64,000 nt of DNA from Leadbetterella sp. (lineage in GTDB: Bacteria; Bacteroidota; Bacteroidia; Cytophagales; Spirosomataceae): the NCBI GenBank assembly GCA_019638185.1, contig JAHBUH010000001.1, positions 62,001 to 126,000 of the forward strand, read 5' to 3'. The notes beneath the pieces were generated by a model. That model saw nothing but the letters and a program-made list of their open reading frames with translations, was not told the DNA's origin and ran no database searches. Positions 44,851-54,564 of this stretch are shown here, piece by piece. Every line of letters begins with the position of its first letter. Position 1 is the stretch's first letter. A program made the position numbers and the translations under genes.

Positions 44851-47217
44851 ATGATACGTAACTATTTCAAAACCGCCTGGCGGAACATCCGGTCTAACCG
44901 CCTCTACAGCCTGCTGAACATAGCAGGGCTCGCCGTGGCGATGACCGCCTGCTTTATGCTGCTGCTGTATGTGCATTTTGAGATGAGCTACGACCATCAG
45001 AATGAAAAACTGGACAGGATTTACCAGGTGTACACAAACTTCGGGAATAATAACGAATGGACAGCCAGCTCCACTACGCCCGTACAGGTGGCTGATGTAC
45101 TGAAAAAAGACTTTCCGGCCGTGGAAAAAGCGGCCGTTACCAATGGCCCGGGTAAAGTGCTTTTCAGTGCGGGTGAGGAACAGGCAAGGCTGGAAACCCT
45201 GTTTGCATCGGCGTCTTTAGCTGAGATCTTTACCTTCCGGTTTTTGCCGGGGAGTACACCGCATATCCCCGCTGATGCCTCCTCCGTGGTGATCTCCCGG
45301 TCTACCGCAAAACGGTTATTCGGAAAGAAGGATGCCATAGGCCAGACCCTCAGATACGATAATAAACGCCTCTTAAAAATCACGGGCATATTTGAAGACC
45401 TGCCTGTTAATTCCTCCCTGCAATTTGACGCCGTAGTGCCCTGGGAAGTGCTGGTGGCTGAAGAACCCTCCACCGCAGAACAGGGCTGGTACAACTACGG
45501 CTACTCCACTTACCTGCTGGCGCGGGAAAATGCGGATATCGCCTCACTGGATAAAGGGGTGGGAAATATTTTACTCCAATACGATAACAATAAAAATAAC
45601 AAACTCTTCATCTATCCTTTTGCAAAGGTCCATTTGTACGATGAGTTTAAAAACGGGCTTCCCGATGGCGGGCGGATCCGGCTGGTTCGCCTGATGCTCA
45701 TCATGGCGGCGGGGATCCTGCTCATTGGCTGTATTAATTTCATGAACATGAGCACGGCCCGTTCCGTGAAAAGGGCCAGGGAAGTGGGCGTCCGGAAAGC
45801 CATCGGTGCACCCCGAAAATCGCTGATCATGCAGTTCCTGGGGGAATCGGTACTCATGGCCACCACCGCCTTTGCCCTGGCGCTGGCCATGACCGGGGTA
45901 TTGCTTCCGGTTTTTAACCGCCTGCTTCAATTGCAGCTCACTATTCCGTATGAAAATCCCCTGGTATGGCTTACCGCAGCCGGAGTGGTGGTACTTACCG
46001 GCGGTATTGCCGGCAGCTACCCTGCATTTTTTCTCTCTTCTTTCCAGCCGGTGAAAGTGCTTAAAGGAAGCATAACAGGTGCCGGAAAAGCCTCTGTAAA
46101 GCCCCGGCAGGCCCTGGTGGTGGTTCAGTTTACCTTCTCTATATGCCTGATCCTGTCCAGTATCATCATCTACCGGCAGGTACAGTATGTAAAAGACCGG
46201 CCGTTGGGTTATCAGAACGAAGGCCTGATCGAGTTTTTGCCGGAAGGAAACCTCTATAAAAACTTTGAAGCCTTTCGGCGGGAAGCCATTCAGGCCAATG
46301 CCATTGTGGACGGCACGGTTTCAGGAAGTGGAATTAACGAATCCTTCGGTTCTACCTGGGGTGTCACCTGGCCGGGCCAGGTAGCGGGAGAGGAAAAGCT
46401 CATCATCAGCCAGATGGCCACCAGCTATCATTTTGTCTCTACCATGGGGCTAAGCCTGGCCCAGGGACGTGATTTTTCAGAGGCGCATCCGTCGGACTCC
46501 CTGGCCGTAATTTTAAACCAGGCCGCCGTTAAAATGATGCGACTGGAGCATCCGCTGGGTCAGACCATCCGCTGGCAGGGAGAAAACCGGCACGTGGTGG
46601 GTGTGGTGAACGACTTTAGCTTTAATAACCCCTTCGACCTCTCGAAACCCATGGTCATCGGGTTTAAGAAGGACTGGATCGGGAATATTACGCTGAAGCT
46701 AAACCCCGGACGCCCCGCTTCGGAAAGCCTGGCTAAGCTGGACAGGATTTTTGAAAAAATAAACCCGGGCTACCCGTTTGAATACCATTTTACGGATGAG
46801 ATTTATGCCCGGAAATTTCATGCCGAACAAATGCTGGGAAACCTGGCCCTGGCATTTACCCTCCTTTCCGTCCTGATCTCCTGCCTGGGGCTCTTTGGCC
46901 TGGCCGCTTTCTCCGCTGAGCAGCGACAAAAGGAAATAGGCATCCGGAAAGTACTGGGTGCACGTGTGGGCAGTATATGGCTCAGCCTCTCGCGTGAATT
47001 CATAGCCCTGGTGGTCATCGCCTTTGTCATCGGCGCTACCGCCAGCAGTTACATCATGCAGCAGTGGCTCCTGAAATACGAATATCACACCGGGGTAAGC
47101 CCGCTGGTGATCATGACCACCTTTGCATTGGCCCTGGTGATCTGTTTACTCACGGTGAGTTTCCAGGCCATAAAAGCCGCCCTGACTAACCCAGTGAAAT
47201 CATTAAGAACAGAATAA
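44851..47217 (+). CDS. ABC permease 11 of 14 (double-FtsX, MacB-PCD)
   Basis: A 788-residue member. TM2 end GCINFMNMSTARSVKRAREV, then GVRKAIGAPRKS with a proline in the loop. The second periplasmic domain has SGSGINESFGSTWGVTWPGQ, placing it near permeases 4 and 12. Its last transmembrane part (YHTGVSPLVIMTTFALALVI) lacks the (E/Q)WW(V/I/M)FA entry motif found before TM8 in most others. The gene is preceded by a 17-base class-B spacer, and permease 12 starts 2 bases after its stop. Confidence 0.94.
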   Translation: MIRNYFKTAWRNIRSNRLYSLLNIAGLAVAMTACFMLLLYVHFEMSYDHQNEKLDRIYQVYTNFGNNNEWTASSTTPVQVADVLKKDFPAVEKAAVTNGPGKVLFSAGEEQARLETLFASASLAEIFTFRFLPGSTPHIPADASSVVISRSTAKRLFGKKDAIGQTLRYDNKRLLKITGIFEDLPVNSSLQFDAVVPWEVLVAEEPSTAEQGWYNYGYSTYLLARENADIASLDKGVGNILLQYDNNKNNKLFIYPFAKVHLYDEFKNGLPDGGRIRLVRLMLIMAAGILLIGCINFMNMSTARSVKRAREVGVRKAIGAPRKSLIMQFLGESVLMATTAFALALAMTGVLLPVFNRLLQLQLTIPYENPLVWLTAAGVVVLTGGIAGSYPAFFLSSFQPVKVLKGSITGAGKASVKPRQALVVVQFTFSICLILSSIIIYRQVQYVKDRPLGYQNEGLIEFLPEGNLYKNFEAFRREAIQANAIVDGTVSGSGINESFGSTWGVTWPGQVAGEEKLIISQMATSYHFVSTMGLSLAQGRDFSEAHPSDSLAVILNQAAVKMMRLEHPLGQTIRWQGENRHVVGVVNDFSFNNPFDLSKPMVIGFKKDWIGNITLKLNPGRPASESLAKLDRIFEKINPGYPFEYHFTDEIYARKFHAEQMLGNLALAFTLLSVLISCLGLFGLAAFSAEQRQKEIGIRKVLGARVGSIWLSLSREFIALVVIAFVIGATASSYIMQQWLLKYEYHTGVSPLVIMTTFALALVICLLTVSFQAIKAALTNPVKSLRTE

Positions 47218-47219
47218 CC

Positions 47220-49580
47220 ATGATACGAAACTATTTCAAAATTGCCTGGCGGAACCTGCTCAGAAATAAGAGCTTCTCCCTGATAAACATCACCGGCCTG
47301 GCTGTGGGGATGGCCTCTGCCATGCTCATCCTGCTCTGGATTCATCATGAAATGAGTTATGATAACTTTCATCTTAAAAAGGACCGGCTTTACCAGGTGT
47401 GGAATCGTTATACCGTAGACGGCAAGGTTCAAAGCTGGCCGGCCACGCCTAAGCCCATGGCATCGGCTATCCAACGGGACTATCCGGAAGTGGAGCATAC
47501 CAGCCGGGTGGCTTTCCTGCCTCCGGTCAAAATAGACCTGGGCGAAAAGAAATTTTATGGCCGGGGTAAGATTGTAGACTCTACCTTCCTGGATATGTTT
47601 ACTTTTCCGGTTCTGAAAGGCAATGCCGCTACCGCACTGAATGATGTTTCATCCATTGTGCTGACGGAGAAACTGGCTGCAAGCATTTTCGGAGATACTG
47701 ATCCCATAGGACAGGTGCTGAAACTGGATAACCGGGATAACTTCAAAGTATCGGCTGTGGTGAAAGACCCGCCTTCCCATAGCTCATTTGAATTTCAGTT
47801 CCTGCTTCCCTGGGCTTATCTGCGGAAGCTGGGCGGGAATGATGAAAACTGGCAGAATAATTCGGTAGATACCTATGTGTTATTAAAAGAAAATACTTCT
47901 TTGACTTCTATAGCGCCCCGGTTAAAGGCACTGAGGCAAAAATATGACAAGAGTGATCCGGATATGGAGGCGTTTCTTTACCCCATGAGCCGCTGGCATC
48001 TTTACAGTAGCTTTCATAATGGTAAAGAAGTGGGCGGGCGCATTGAGATCGTCCGGCTGTTCGGACTTATTGCTGGTTTTGTACTGCTCGTAGCCTGCAT
48101 TAATTTCATGAATCTGAGTACGGCCAGGAGTGAGAAACGGGCCCGGGAAGTGGGCATTCGTAAAGTATCCGGAGCATACAGAACCTCTCTTGTAGCACAG
48201 TTCCTGGGTGAATCCATGTTGCTCGCGGGCATTTCCGGTATCTTTGCACTGGTTATGGTTCAGCTGGCCCTGCCTTTCTTTAATGAGCTGGTGGGAAAAA
48301 GCCTGGCCCTTCAAACCCGGGAGCCGTTATTCTGGCTGTTCATTACAGGCTTCATAGGAATAACAGGGATACTGGCCGGCAGTTATCCTTCGGTGTACCT
48401 TTCCTCATTTAAGCCCATAAACGCACTGAAAGGCGGGAGCAAAGCCTCTAAAACCCTTATTGCACCGCGTAAGATATTGGTAGTAGGACAGTTTACCTTC
48501 GCTATTGTTTTAATTATAGCTACCATCATTGTTCGTCAGCAGATCCGAAAAGCGCAGGACAGGGAGATGGGCTTCACTAAAGATAACCTCGTCTATCACT
48601 TTACAGAGGGGGAATCTGCTTCAAACTATAGATTGATTAAAGAAGAACTTATTTCTTCAGGTACAGCCCTGTCGGTCACCATGACCAGCTCTCCGGTCAC
48701 TGAAAACTGGAGTAACACCTGGGATATCGGCTGGAAAGGTAAAGCCGCACATGATAAAACCCTCGTTAGCCGTTTCTATGCCGATGAAGCCGTTACGCGA
48801 ACGCTGGGCCTGGAACTGGTGGCAGGGCGTGATTTTGACCTGACGAATTTCCCTGCCGACTCCGGCGCTGCCCTGTTAAACGAGTCGGCAGTGAAACACA
48901 TGGGTTTTAAAGACCCTGTGGGTCAGGTGATTAAAGATATGGGAAGGGAGTGGCATGTGATTGGCGTAATTAAAGATTTTATTATCAGTTCCCCTTATCA
49001 TCCCTCTGAGCCGATGTATATTGGCGGGGCCAGCGGCTTTTTTAACGTGATTCACATAAAGTTAAACGGGAGAAATCCCATGAAAGAAAATATCGCATCA
49101 CTGCTAAGCATATTTAAAAAATACAATCCGGAATATGAAATGAATTACCGGTTTGTAGACGAACAGTACGCCCGGAAGTTCGCCGATGAACAAAGAACCG
49201 GCACGCTGGCTACTTTATTTGCCCTGCTGACTATAGTAATTTCCTGCCTGGGGCTGTTTGGCCTGGCCAGTTATATGGCCGAGAACCGGATTAAAGAAAT
49301 AGGGGTACGTAAGGTGCTGGGGGCCTCCGTGCTCAGCATAGCTACCCTGCTGTCCAGGGACTTCTTTAAGCTGGTGGCCCTGTCTTTTGTTATAGCCACG
49401 CCTATAGCCTGGTGGGCTATGCACACCTGGCTGGCAGATTTTCCCTACCGGGTAAGCATCCATTGGTGGGTATTTGCCCTGGCCGGACTGGCGGCCATGG
49501 TCATTACTTTAGTGACGGTAGGTTTCCAGGCCGTAAAAGCGGCCCATGCTAACCCGGTGAAGGCGTTAAGAAGCGAATAA
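47220..49580 (+). CDS. ABC permease 12 of 14 (double-FtsX, MacB-PCD)
   Basis: A 786-residue member and the nearest mate of permease 4: LLWIHHEMSYDNFH, TPKPMASAIQRDYPEVE and SSPVTENWSNTWDIGWKG are the shared landmarks. TM2 end ACINFMNLSTARSEKRAREV, then GIRKVSGAYRTS; second coupling motif RIKEIGVRKVLGASVLS. The C-terminus is ANPVKALRSE, one of two members that depart from SLRTE. It starts 2 bases after permease 11 with the class-A spelling atgatacgaaac, and ends with a 93-base class-A-like spacer. The start spelling without a class-A spacer suggests loss of that spacer. Confidence 0.94.
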   Translation: MIRNYFKIAWRNLLRNKSFSLINITGLAVGMASAMLILLWIHHEMSYDNFHLKKDRLYQVWNRYTVDGKVQSWPATPKPMASAIQRDYPEVEHTSRVAFLPPVKIDLGEKKFYGRGKIVDSTFLDMFTFPVLKGNAATALNDVSSIVLTEKLAASIFGDTDPIGQVLKLDNRDNFKVSAVVKDPPSHSSFEFQFLLPWAYLRKLGGNDENWQNNSVDTYVLLKENTSLTSIAPRLKALRQKYDKSDPDMEAFLYPMSRWHLYSSFHNGKEVGGRIEIVRLFGLIAGFVLLVACINFMNLSTARSEKRAREVGIRKVSGAYRTSLVAQFLGESMLLAGISGIFALVMVQLALPFFNELVGKSLALQTREPLFWLFITGFIGITGILAGSYPSVYLSSFKPINALKGGSKASKTLIAPRKILVVGQFTFAIVLIIATIIVRQQIRKAQDREMGFTKDNLVYHFTEGESASNYRLIKEELISSGTALSVTMTSSPVTENWSNTWDIGWKGKAAHDKTLVSRFYADEAVTRTLGLELVAGRDFDLTNFPADSGAALLNESAVKHMGFKDPVGQVIKDMGREWHVIGVIKDFIISSPYHPSEPMYIGGASGFFNVIHIKLNGRNPMKENIASLLSIFKKYNPEYEMNYRFVDEQYARKFADEQRTGTLATLFALLTIVISCLGLFGLASYMAENRIKEIGVRKVLGASVLSIATLLSRDFFKLVALSFVIATPIAWWAMHTWLADFPYRVSIHWWVFALAGLAAMVITLVTVGFQAVKAAHANPVKALRSE

Positions 49581-49673
49581 CAGTAGGTAAAGTTGTTTTT
49601 TCGTAAAGTCGTTTCCCAAAAGCAGGCTGTAACAAATTTACAAAAACACAAAAAGAACTAATTTTTAAAAAAC
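49581..49673 (+). repeat. Class-A intergenic spacer, shortened form
   Basis: A 93-base spacer with GGTAAAGTTGTTTTTTCGTAAAGTCG, shown here as the words GGTAAAGTTG and CGTAAAGTCG, then TCCCAAAAGCAG and an A-rich run before the next start. It is a diverged relative of 25307-25404, 27790-27914 and 35127-35250. Confidence 0.6.
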
Positions 49674-52127
49674 ATGATCAAGCTATTCATCACCACCCTC
49701 GCGCGGCAGCTCTGGCGGAACCGCCTCTACACCTTCCTTAATATCCTGGGCCTCAGTGTGTGCATCAGTGTGGCCTGGGTCATCTTCCGGATGGTGGATT
49801 ACGAATACAGCTACGACAGCAAGATCCCTGATGCCGACCGGATTTACCAGGTCTACAGCAAAGACCAAAGCAGTGATGGTACGGTAAGTGACTTTACCGC
49901 CATACCTAAGCCGGCTTTAGTGGCGCTCGCCGAAACCATCCCCGGTGTGGAGCTGGCCGTTCCCATGTTTTACAAATACCATCATCATGCCGCCCTGCCC
50001 GGGAAAGAAAGGGAGCAGATCCGCCGTAAAATAGGAGAGGAGGAGGTAGACGTGCAGCTGGTCTCTACCACGCCGGATTACTTCCGGATGTTTCCCCATC
50101 GCTTTCTGGCCGGGAATGCCCGAAATGCGCTGGACGCACCCGATAAAGTGATCCTGACGGATGCCAAGGCCGCCGAATATTTTCCCGGCCTGACCCCGGC
50201 CGATGTCATCGGGAAAACGATTATTTATGATGATTCCGTGACCCGCCGGGTATCCGCCGTGATAGCTGCTTTTGACTTCCCTAACAGCTTTGAAGCCGAT
50301 GACCAGTTCATTGCTATCCGTAAAAAAGACCGGGCGGAGACGAATTGGACCAGCATGAACTCCAATGACCAGATCTTTGTCATGCCCTCAGCCGAAACAG
50401 GCATTGCCCGGATCATGGATCAGCTCAATAAGATCTATGCCGAGCAGGGCAAAGAGAGCTTTGAGAAGTATAAGTATAAAAGCTGGTTTGAGGTTTTTTC
50501 GCTCAGTCAGAAGCATTTTGAAACCCGGCATAATGCCCAAACCCGCACGGCTGACAGGAAAGTGCTGAACGGACTCATCATCACGGCCGCATTCCTGCTG
50601 CTCCTGGCCTGTATTAACTATATTAATCTCAGCACGGCCCAGCTCCCGCAGCGTGCCCGTGAGATCGGTATCCGTAAAACCCTGGGCAGTTCTAAACGAA
50701 ACCTCGTTCTCCGGTTTATCGCTGAAACCCTCGTAGTGACCTCCCTGGCGGCATTGCTCTCTTTCGGATTCACCGCCATAAGCAGTCGCTTATTTCATGA
50801 TTTCCTGCCCGAAGGCCTGCATAATTACATGAATTATACCGGTATGATGGCTTTTATGGGGGTTCTGATTGTAGCCATATCGGTGTTTTCGGGGCTTTAC
50901 CCGGCCTGGCTTTCGGCCCGGGTCAATACCGTGAATGTACTAAAAGGGGTGACGGAAAAAGTAGCGGGCCGGAATTTTTTCTCCCTGCGCAAGGGGCTGA
51001 TCGTCTTCCAGTTCCTCATCGCCCAGGTGTTTATTATCGGCAGCATCATTATCCGGGAGCAAATGCAGTTTTCGCTCGATGAAAACCCCGGTTTTAACAA
51101 AGACGCGATGATTACCATACAGGTACCCTATCATGTGGCCAGTGATCCTGTTTATAAAGGGAAGATCATGGTACTGAAAGAAGAGCTGGGCAGAAATCCG
51201 GCAGTAGCCGGTGCAGCTGTGGGTGACCGCCCCATGGATAACACCATGATCAGTAACCTCCTGAAATATTATAAAGATACTACGGAGATCCAGACTGCCA
51301 TGCACATGAAATTCGGGGATAAAGATTACCTGCCCCTATACGGATTTAAGCTCCTGGCGGGCCGGAATTTCATGCCTTCCGATACGATGAACGAGATCAT
51401 CATCAATCAGAAAGCCATGGAAACTTACGGATGGAGCTCGCCGGAAGAAGCCATCGGGAAAACGCTGGTCTCGCCATCCGGTAAGGCCAGGAACTATCCC
51501 ATAGTGGGAGTGGTGTCTGATTTTCACCAGTTTGGCTTTAAAACAGAGATTAAACCGGGACTTATTACTACCCAAAAAATACCGTCTACCACGCTCAATA
51601 TCCGCTTACCGGAGCAGCCGTCCCAATGGACCCCGGCGCTCCGGGCTGTAGAACAGGAATGGAAAAAAGTGTATGCCGGTGTGCCGTTTAAATACACCTT
51701 TTACGATGAAACCATCGGGAAATTCTATGAAAGTGAAAAACGTACCCAAAAGCTGGTGGCAGCCGCTACTTCTATTGCTATCCTGATCAGTTGCCTGGGC
51801 CTCTTCGGACTGGCCACCCTCACCGCTTTCCGCCGCACCAAAGAGATCGGCGTACGCAAGGTACTCGGGGCATCGGTTTTCGGTATCACGAAGTTGCTTC
51901 AACTGGAATTTCTGTCCCTCGTGCTGGTGTCGGTGGTTATTGCTTCGCCCATCGCCTGGTGGATGATGAATAAATGGCTGCAGGATTTTGTCTTCCGGAT
52001 CGAGATCCGGTGGTGGGTGTTTGCCATAGCCGCAGTGGCGGCCACCGTCATTGCGCTCCTGACTGTAAGCTACCAGGCCATCCGGGCGGCAGTAGCTAAT
52101 CCTGTGAAGTCATTGAGAACAGAATAG
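49674..52127 (+). CDS. ABC permease 13 of 14, longest and divergent (double-FtsX, MacB-PCD)
   Basis: At 817 residues the longest member. The start is MIKLFITTLARQLWRNRLYT, unlike the common MIRNYFKIAWRNL. The first periplasmic domain carries a charged insertion near residue 105-125 (HHHAALPGKEREQIRRKIGE) that most mates lack. TM2 end ACINYINLSTAQLPQRAREI, then GIRKTLGSSKRN; second coupling motif RTKEIGVRKVLGASVFG. In the second domain VGDRPMDNTMISNLLKYYKD replaces the usual SSP...W motif. Despite these differences it ends NPVKSLRTE and is followed by a 22-base class-B-like spacer. It belongs with 10 and 14 in a second clade of the array. Confidence 0.93.
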   Translation: MIKLFITTLARQLWRNRLYTFLNILGLSVCISVAWVIFRMVDYEYSYDSKIPDADRIYQVYSKDQSSDGTVSDFTAIPKPALVALAETIPGVELAVPMFYKYHHHAALPGKEREQIRRKIGEEEVDVQLVSTTPDYFRMFPHRFLAGNARNALDAPDKVILTDAKAAEYFPGLTPADVIGKTIIYDDSVTRRVSAVIAAFDFPNSFEADDQFIAIRKKDRAETNWTSMNSNDQIFVMPSAETGIARIMDQLNKIYAEQGKESFEKYKYKSWFEVFSLSQKHFETRHNAQTRTADRKVLNGLIITAAFLLLLACINYINLSTAQLPQRAREIGIRKTLGSSKRNLVLRFIAETLVVTSLAALLSFGFTAISSRLFHDFLPEGLHNYMNYTGMMAFMGVLIVAISVFSGLYPAWLSARVNTVNVLKGVTEKVAGRNFFSLRKGLIVFQFLIAQVFIIGSIIIREQMQFSLDENPGFNKDAMITIQVPYHVASDPVYKGKIMVLKEELGRNPAVAGAAVGDRPMDNTMISNLLKYYKDTTEIQTAMHMKFGDKDYLPLYGFKLLAGRNFMPSDTMNEIIINQKAMETYGWSSPEEAIGKTLVSPSGKARNYPIVGVVSDFHQFGFKTEIKPGLITTQKIPSTTLNIRLPEQPSQWTPALRAVEQEWKKVYAGVPFKYTFYDETIGKFYESEKRTQKLVAAATSIAILISCLGLFGLATLTAFRRTKEIGVRKVLGASVFGITKLLQLEFLSLVLVSVVIASPIAWWMMNKWLQDFVFRIEIRWWVFAIAAVAATVIALLTVSYQAIRAAVANPVKSLRTE

Positions 52128-52149
52128 AAATCAGCAAGCTCAAAGAAAT

Positions 52150-54543
52150 ATGATACGGAATTATTTAAAAACGGCCTGGCGAAATCTGCTTAAAACAAAG
52201 ATTTTTTCGGTGATTAACATCAGCGGGCTTGCGTTCGGGCTGACCGTATTTTGGTTGATTGCGCTTTTTATTACTGATGAGCTGAACTACGATAAATACC
52301 ATGAAAAGGCAGACAGGATTTTCCGCCTGGCTTCTCATGGCCGGTGGGACGGCGGCAGCTTTGATATCGCCGTCACTTCCGGGCCCACGGCAGCGGCCCT
52401 GAAAAATGAATATCCTGAAGTGGAACAAACGGTGCGTATCGCTTCCGGCGCGGGTGGGGTGATTCTGCATCAGCAAAACCGGCTAAAGGCCGATGCGGTT
52501 TTCTACGCCGACAGCAGTTTCTTTTGCGTTTTCACCTATAATTTCATAGCAGGTAACCGCCTTCATGCGCTCACGGAACCCCGGTCCATCGTACTCACTG
52601 AAGACCTGGCCATAAAGCTTTTTGGAAGTGCGGAGGCCGCCCTTAACCAGTTCATCCGCTTCCGTAACGATCCTCCCTGCCGGATCACCGGTGTCATTGA
52701 AAATGTGCCCGGTAATTCCCATTTTACCTTTGAAGCCATCCGGTCCTTTCCCAAAGACTTTAACCCCGACTGGGGAAACTTTTACCTCTATACCTATGTG
52801 GTGTTAAAGGATGCCGGTAATGCGGCGGATCTGCAAAAGAAACTACCCGCTTTTGTAGAAAAATACTTCCACAGCCAGGGGATGGAGATCGAATATTCTT
52901 TAGAACTGCAGCCCTTACGTTCCATCCACCTGCAGTCAGACCTGGGCTATGAACCGGGGGTAAACCGGAGCCTGAAGTCCGTGTATACATTTTCTCTGAT
53001 CGCTTTGCTGATTCTTGTCATTGCGGTCATAAACTACGTGAATATAACCACGGCGCGGGCGTCTGTCCGCCTCAAAGAAGTGGCTGTCCGGAAAATCATC
53101 GGTTCTGACCGCAAAGGCCTGGTAAATCTTTTCCTGACGGAATCTTTTTTAATTATTCTTTGTGCGGTATCACTGAGCATGGCACTGGCCTGGTTTCTCC
53201 TGCCTGTATTTAATCACCTCACGGGTAAGGCGCTGAGCCTTTGGGATTTTGGGATCCCGGAAACGCTGCTGGTTTTGAGCGCGGTTTCCCTGCTCTTAAA
53301 CGGGATAGGAGGGCTGTATCCCGCCGTGTTTTTATCCGGGTTCAAAATTATACCGGCGCTGCGAAACAAAATGGGCAATACCTCTTTCCAGGCACTTTTC
53401 CGGAAATCACTGGTTACCCTGCAGTTTACCATTACGACCATCATGCTGGTGGCTACCCTGGTGATTTACAGGCAACTGCACTTTATGACCCATACCGATC
53501 TGGGCCTGGATAAAAACCAGTTGCTCACCTTCAGCCTGGATAACCGGGAAACTAAAATTAACCCGGAGGAGCTGAGAAATGAATTGTTAAAGAAAACGGC
53601 CATAACTGCGGTGGCTTTTGCCGGAAGCCCGCTGGGAAATAACCATGTCATTGATATTAAAGCATTTAATGTGGAAAAAAACGGGGCCATTGATCCTAAT
53701 ATCACCCTGGCTAACGGTTTGATCATGGATGACGCCTATATTCCCGCCATGGGCATTAAAATGAAGCAGGGGCGGAACTTTAACAGGCTGCTGGCTACAG
53801 ACAGCGCTTCTGTTATCATCAATGAGGCCTTTGCCCGGGAAAAGGGCTGGGAGAATGCCATCGGCAAAAGAATAGAAGTTCCGGCCGATTCTAACCGGAG
53901 ATCCCTCGTTAAAACGGTTATCGGGGTGACAAAAGACTTTCATGCTTACTCTTTACAGCACAAAATAGAGCCCATGATCATGGAATTGCCCTCTTCCATG
54001 AGCGAAAAAAAGAATGCTTACGTACGAATAAGCCGGCAAAATATCCCGGAAACCATTCAATATATACAAACTACTTTTCAGAAATTTGACCCGGATACGC
54101 CCTTCGAATACGGCTTCCTGGATCAGAGTTTCCGGAAGCAATACGAATCGGAAGAAAGGCAGGGCCGGTTAATGCTGGTATTTACCGGCCTGGCCATCAC
54201 CATCGCCTGCCTGGGGCTGTTCGGGTTAATCACCTTTACCACCGGCCAGCGGATTAAAGAAGTGGGGATCCGGAAAGTATTTGGCGCTTCTACAGGCAGC
54301 CTGGTGAAGCTGTTATCCCTGGACCTGATCAGGCTGGTCCTGCTGGCTTTATTCATTGCGTTCCCGGTTTCGTGGTTCGTAATGAATGCCTGGCTGGAGG
54401 ATTTTGCTTACCGGGTATCCGTCAGTTGGGAGATATTTTTACTGGCCGCATGCATAGGCGTTTTGATCATGGGGCTTACCATCAGCTACCAGGCCATCCG
54501 GGCGGCCACGGCCAATCCCGTGAAAGCATTACGAAATGAATAA
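52150..54543 (+). CDS. ABC permease 14 of 14 (double-FtsX, MacB-PCD)
   Basis: A 797-residue member, last in the array. TM1 reads INISGLAFGLTVFWLIALFI. TM2 end AVINYVNITTARASVRLKEV followed by AVRKIIGSDRKG, the most altered first coupling helix here; the second is RIKEVGIRKVFGASTGS. The tail is NPVKALRNE. The start codon context (atgatacggaattatttaaaaa) matches that of permease 2, cited here only as the 5' word ATGATACGGAATTA. The second ATPase begins 21 bases after its stop, so this permease and ATPase 2 are the most plausible direct pair. Confidence 0.93.
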   Translation: MIRNYLKTAWRNLLKTKIFSVINISGLAFGLTVFWLIALFITDELNYDKYHEKADRIFRLASHGRWDGGSFDIAVTSGPTAAALKNEYPEVEQTVRIASGAGGVILHQQNRLKADAVFYADSSFFCVFTYNFIAGNRLHALTEPRSIVLTEDLAIKLFGSAEAALNQFIRFRNDPPCRITGVIENVPGNSHFTFEAIRSFPKDFNPDWGNFYLYTYVVLKDAGNAADLQKKLPAFVEKYFHSQGMEIEYSLELQPLRSIHLQSDLGYEPGVNRSLKSVYTFSLIALLILVIAVINYVNITTARASVRLKEVAVRKIIGSDRKGLVNLFLTESFLIILCAVSLSMALAWFLLPVFNHLTGKALSLWDFGIPETLLVLSAVSLLLNGIGGLYPAVFLSGFKIIPALRNKMGNTSFQALFRKSLVTLQFTITTIMLVATLVIYRQLHFMTHTDLGLDKNQLLTFSLDNRETKINPEELRNELLKKTAITAVAFAGSPLGNNHVIDIKAFNVEKNGAIDPNITLANGLIMDDAYIPAMGIKMKQGRNFNRLLATDSASVIINEAFAREKGWENAIGKRIEVPADSNRRSLVKTVIGVTKDFHAYSLQHKIEPMIMELPSSMSEKKNAYVRISRQNIPETIQYIQTTFQKFDPDTPFEYGFLDQSFRKQYESEERQGRLMLVFTGLAITIACLGLFGLITFTTGQRIKEVGIRKVFGASTGSLVKLLSLDLIRLVLLALFIAFPVSWFVMNAWLEDFAYRVSVSWEIFLLAACIGVLIMGLTISYQAIRAATANPVKALRNE

Positions 54544-54564
54544 TTGTTTAAAATACACAAAAAT

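Noticed and set aside
20500-54543. The permease array as an assembly artefact of one duplicated gene
   Set aside because: The fourteen proteins are clearly different in their periplasmic domains and lengths, and no long exact repeat beyond 65 bp was seen, so false duplication is unlikely.
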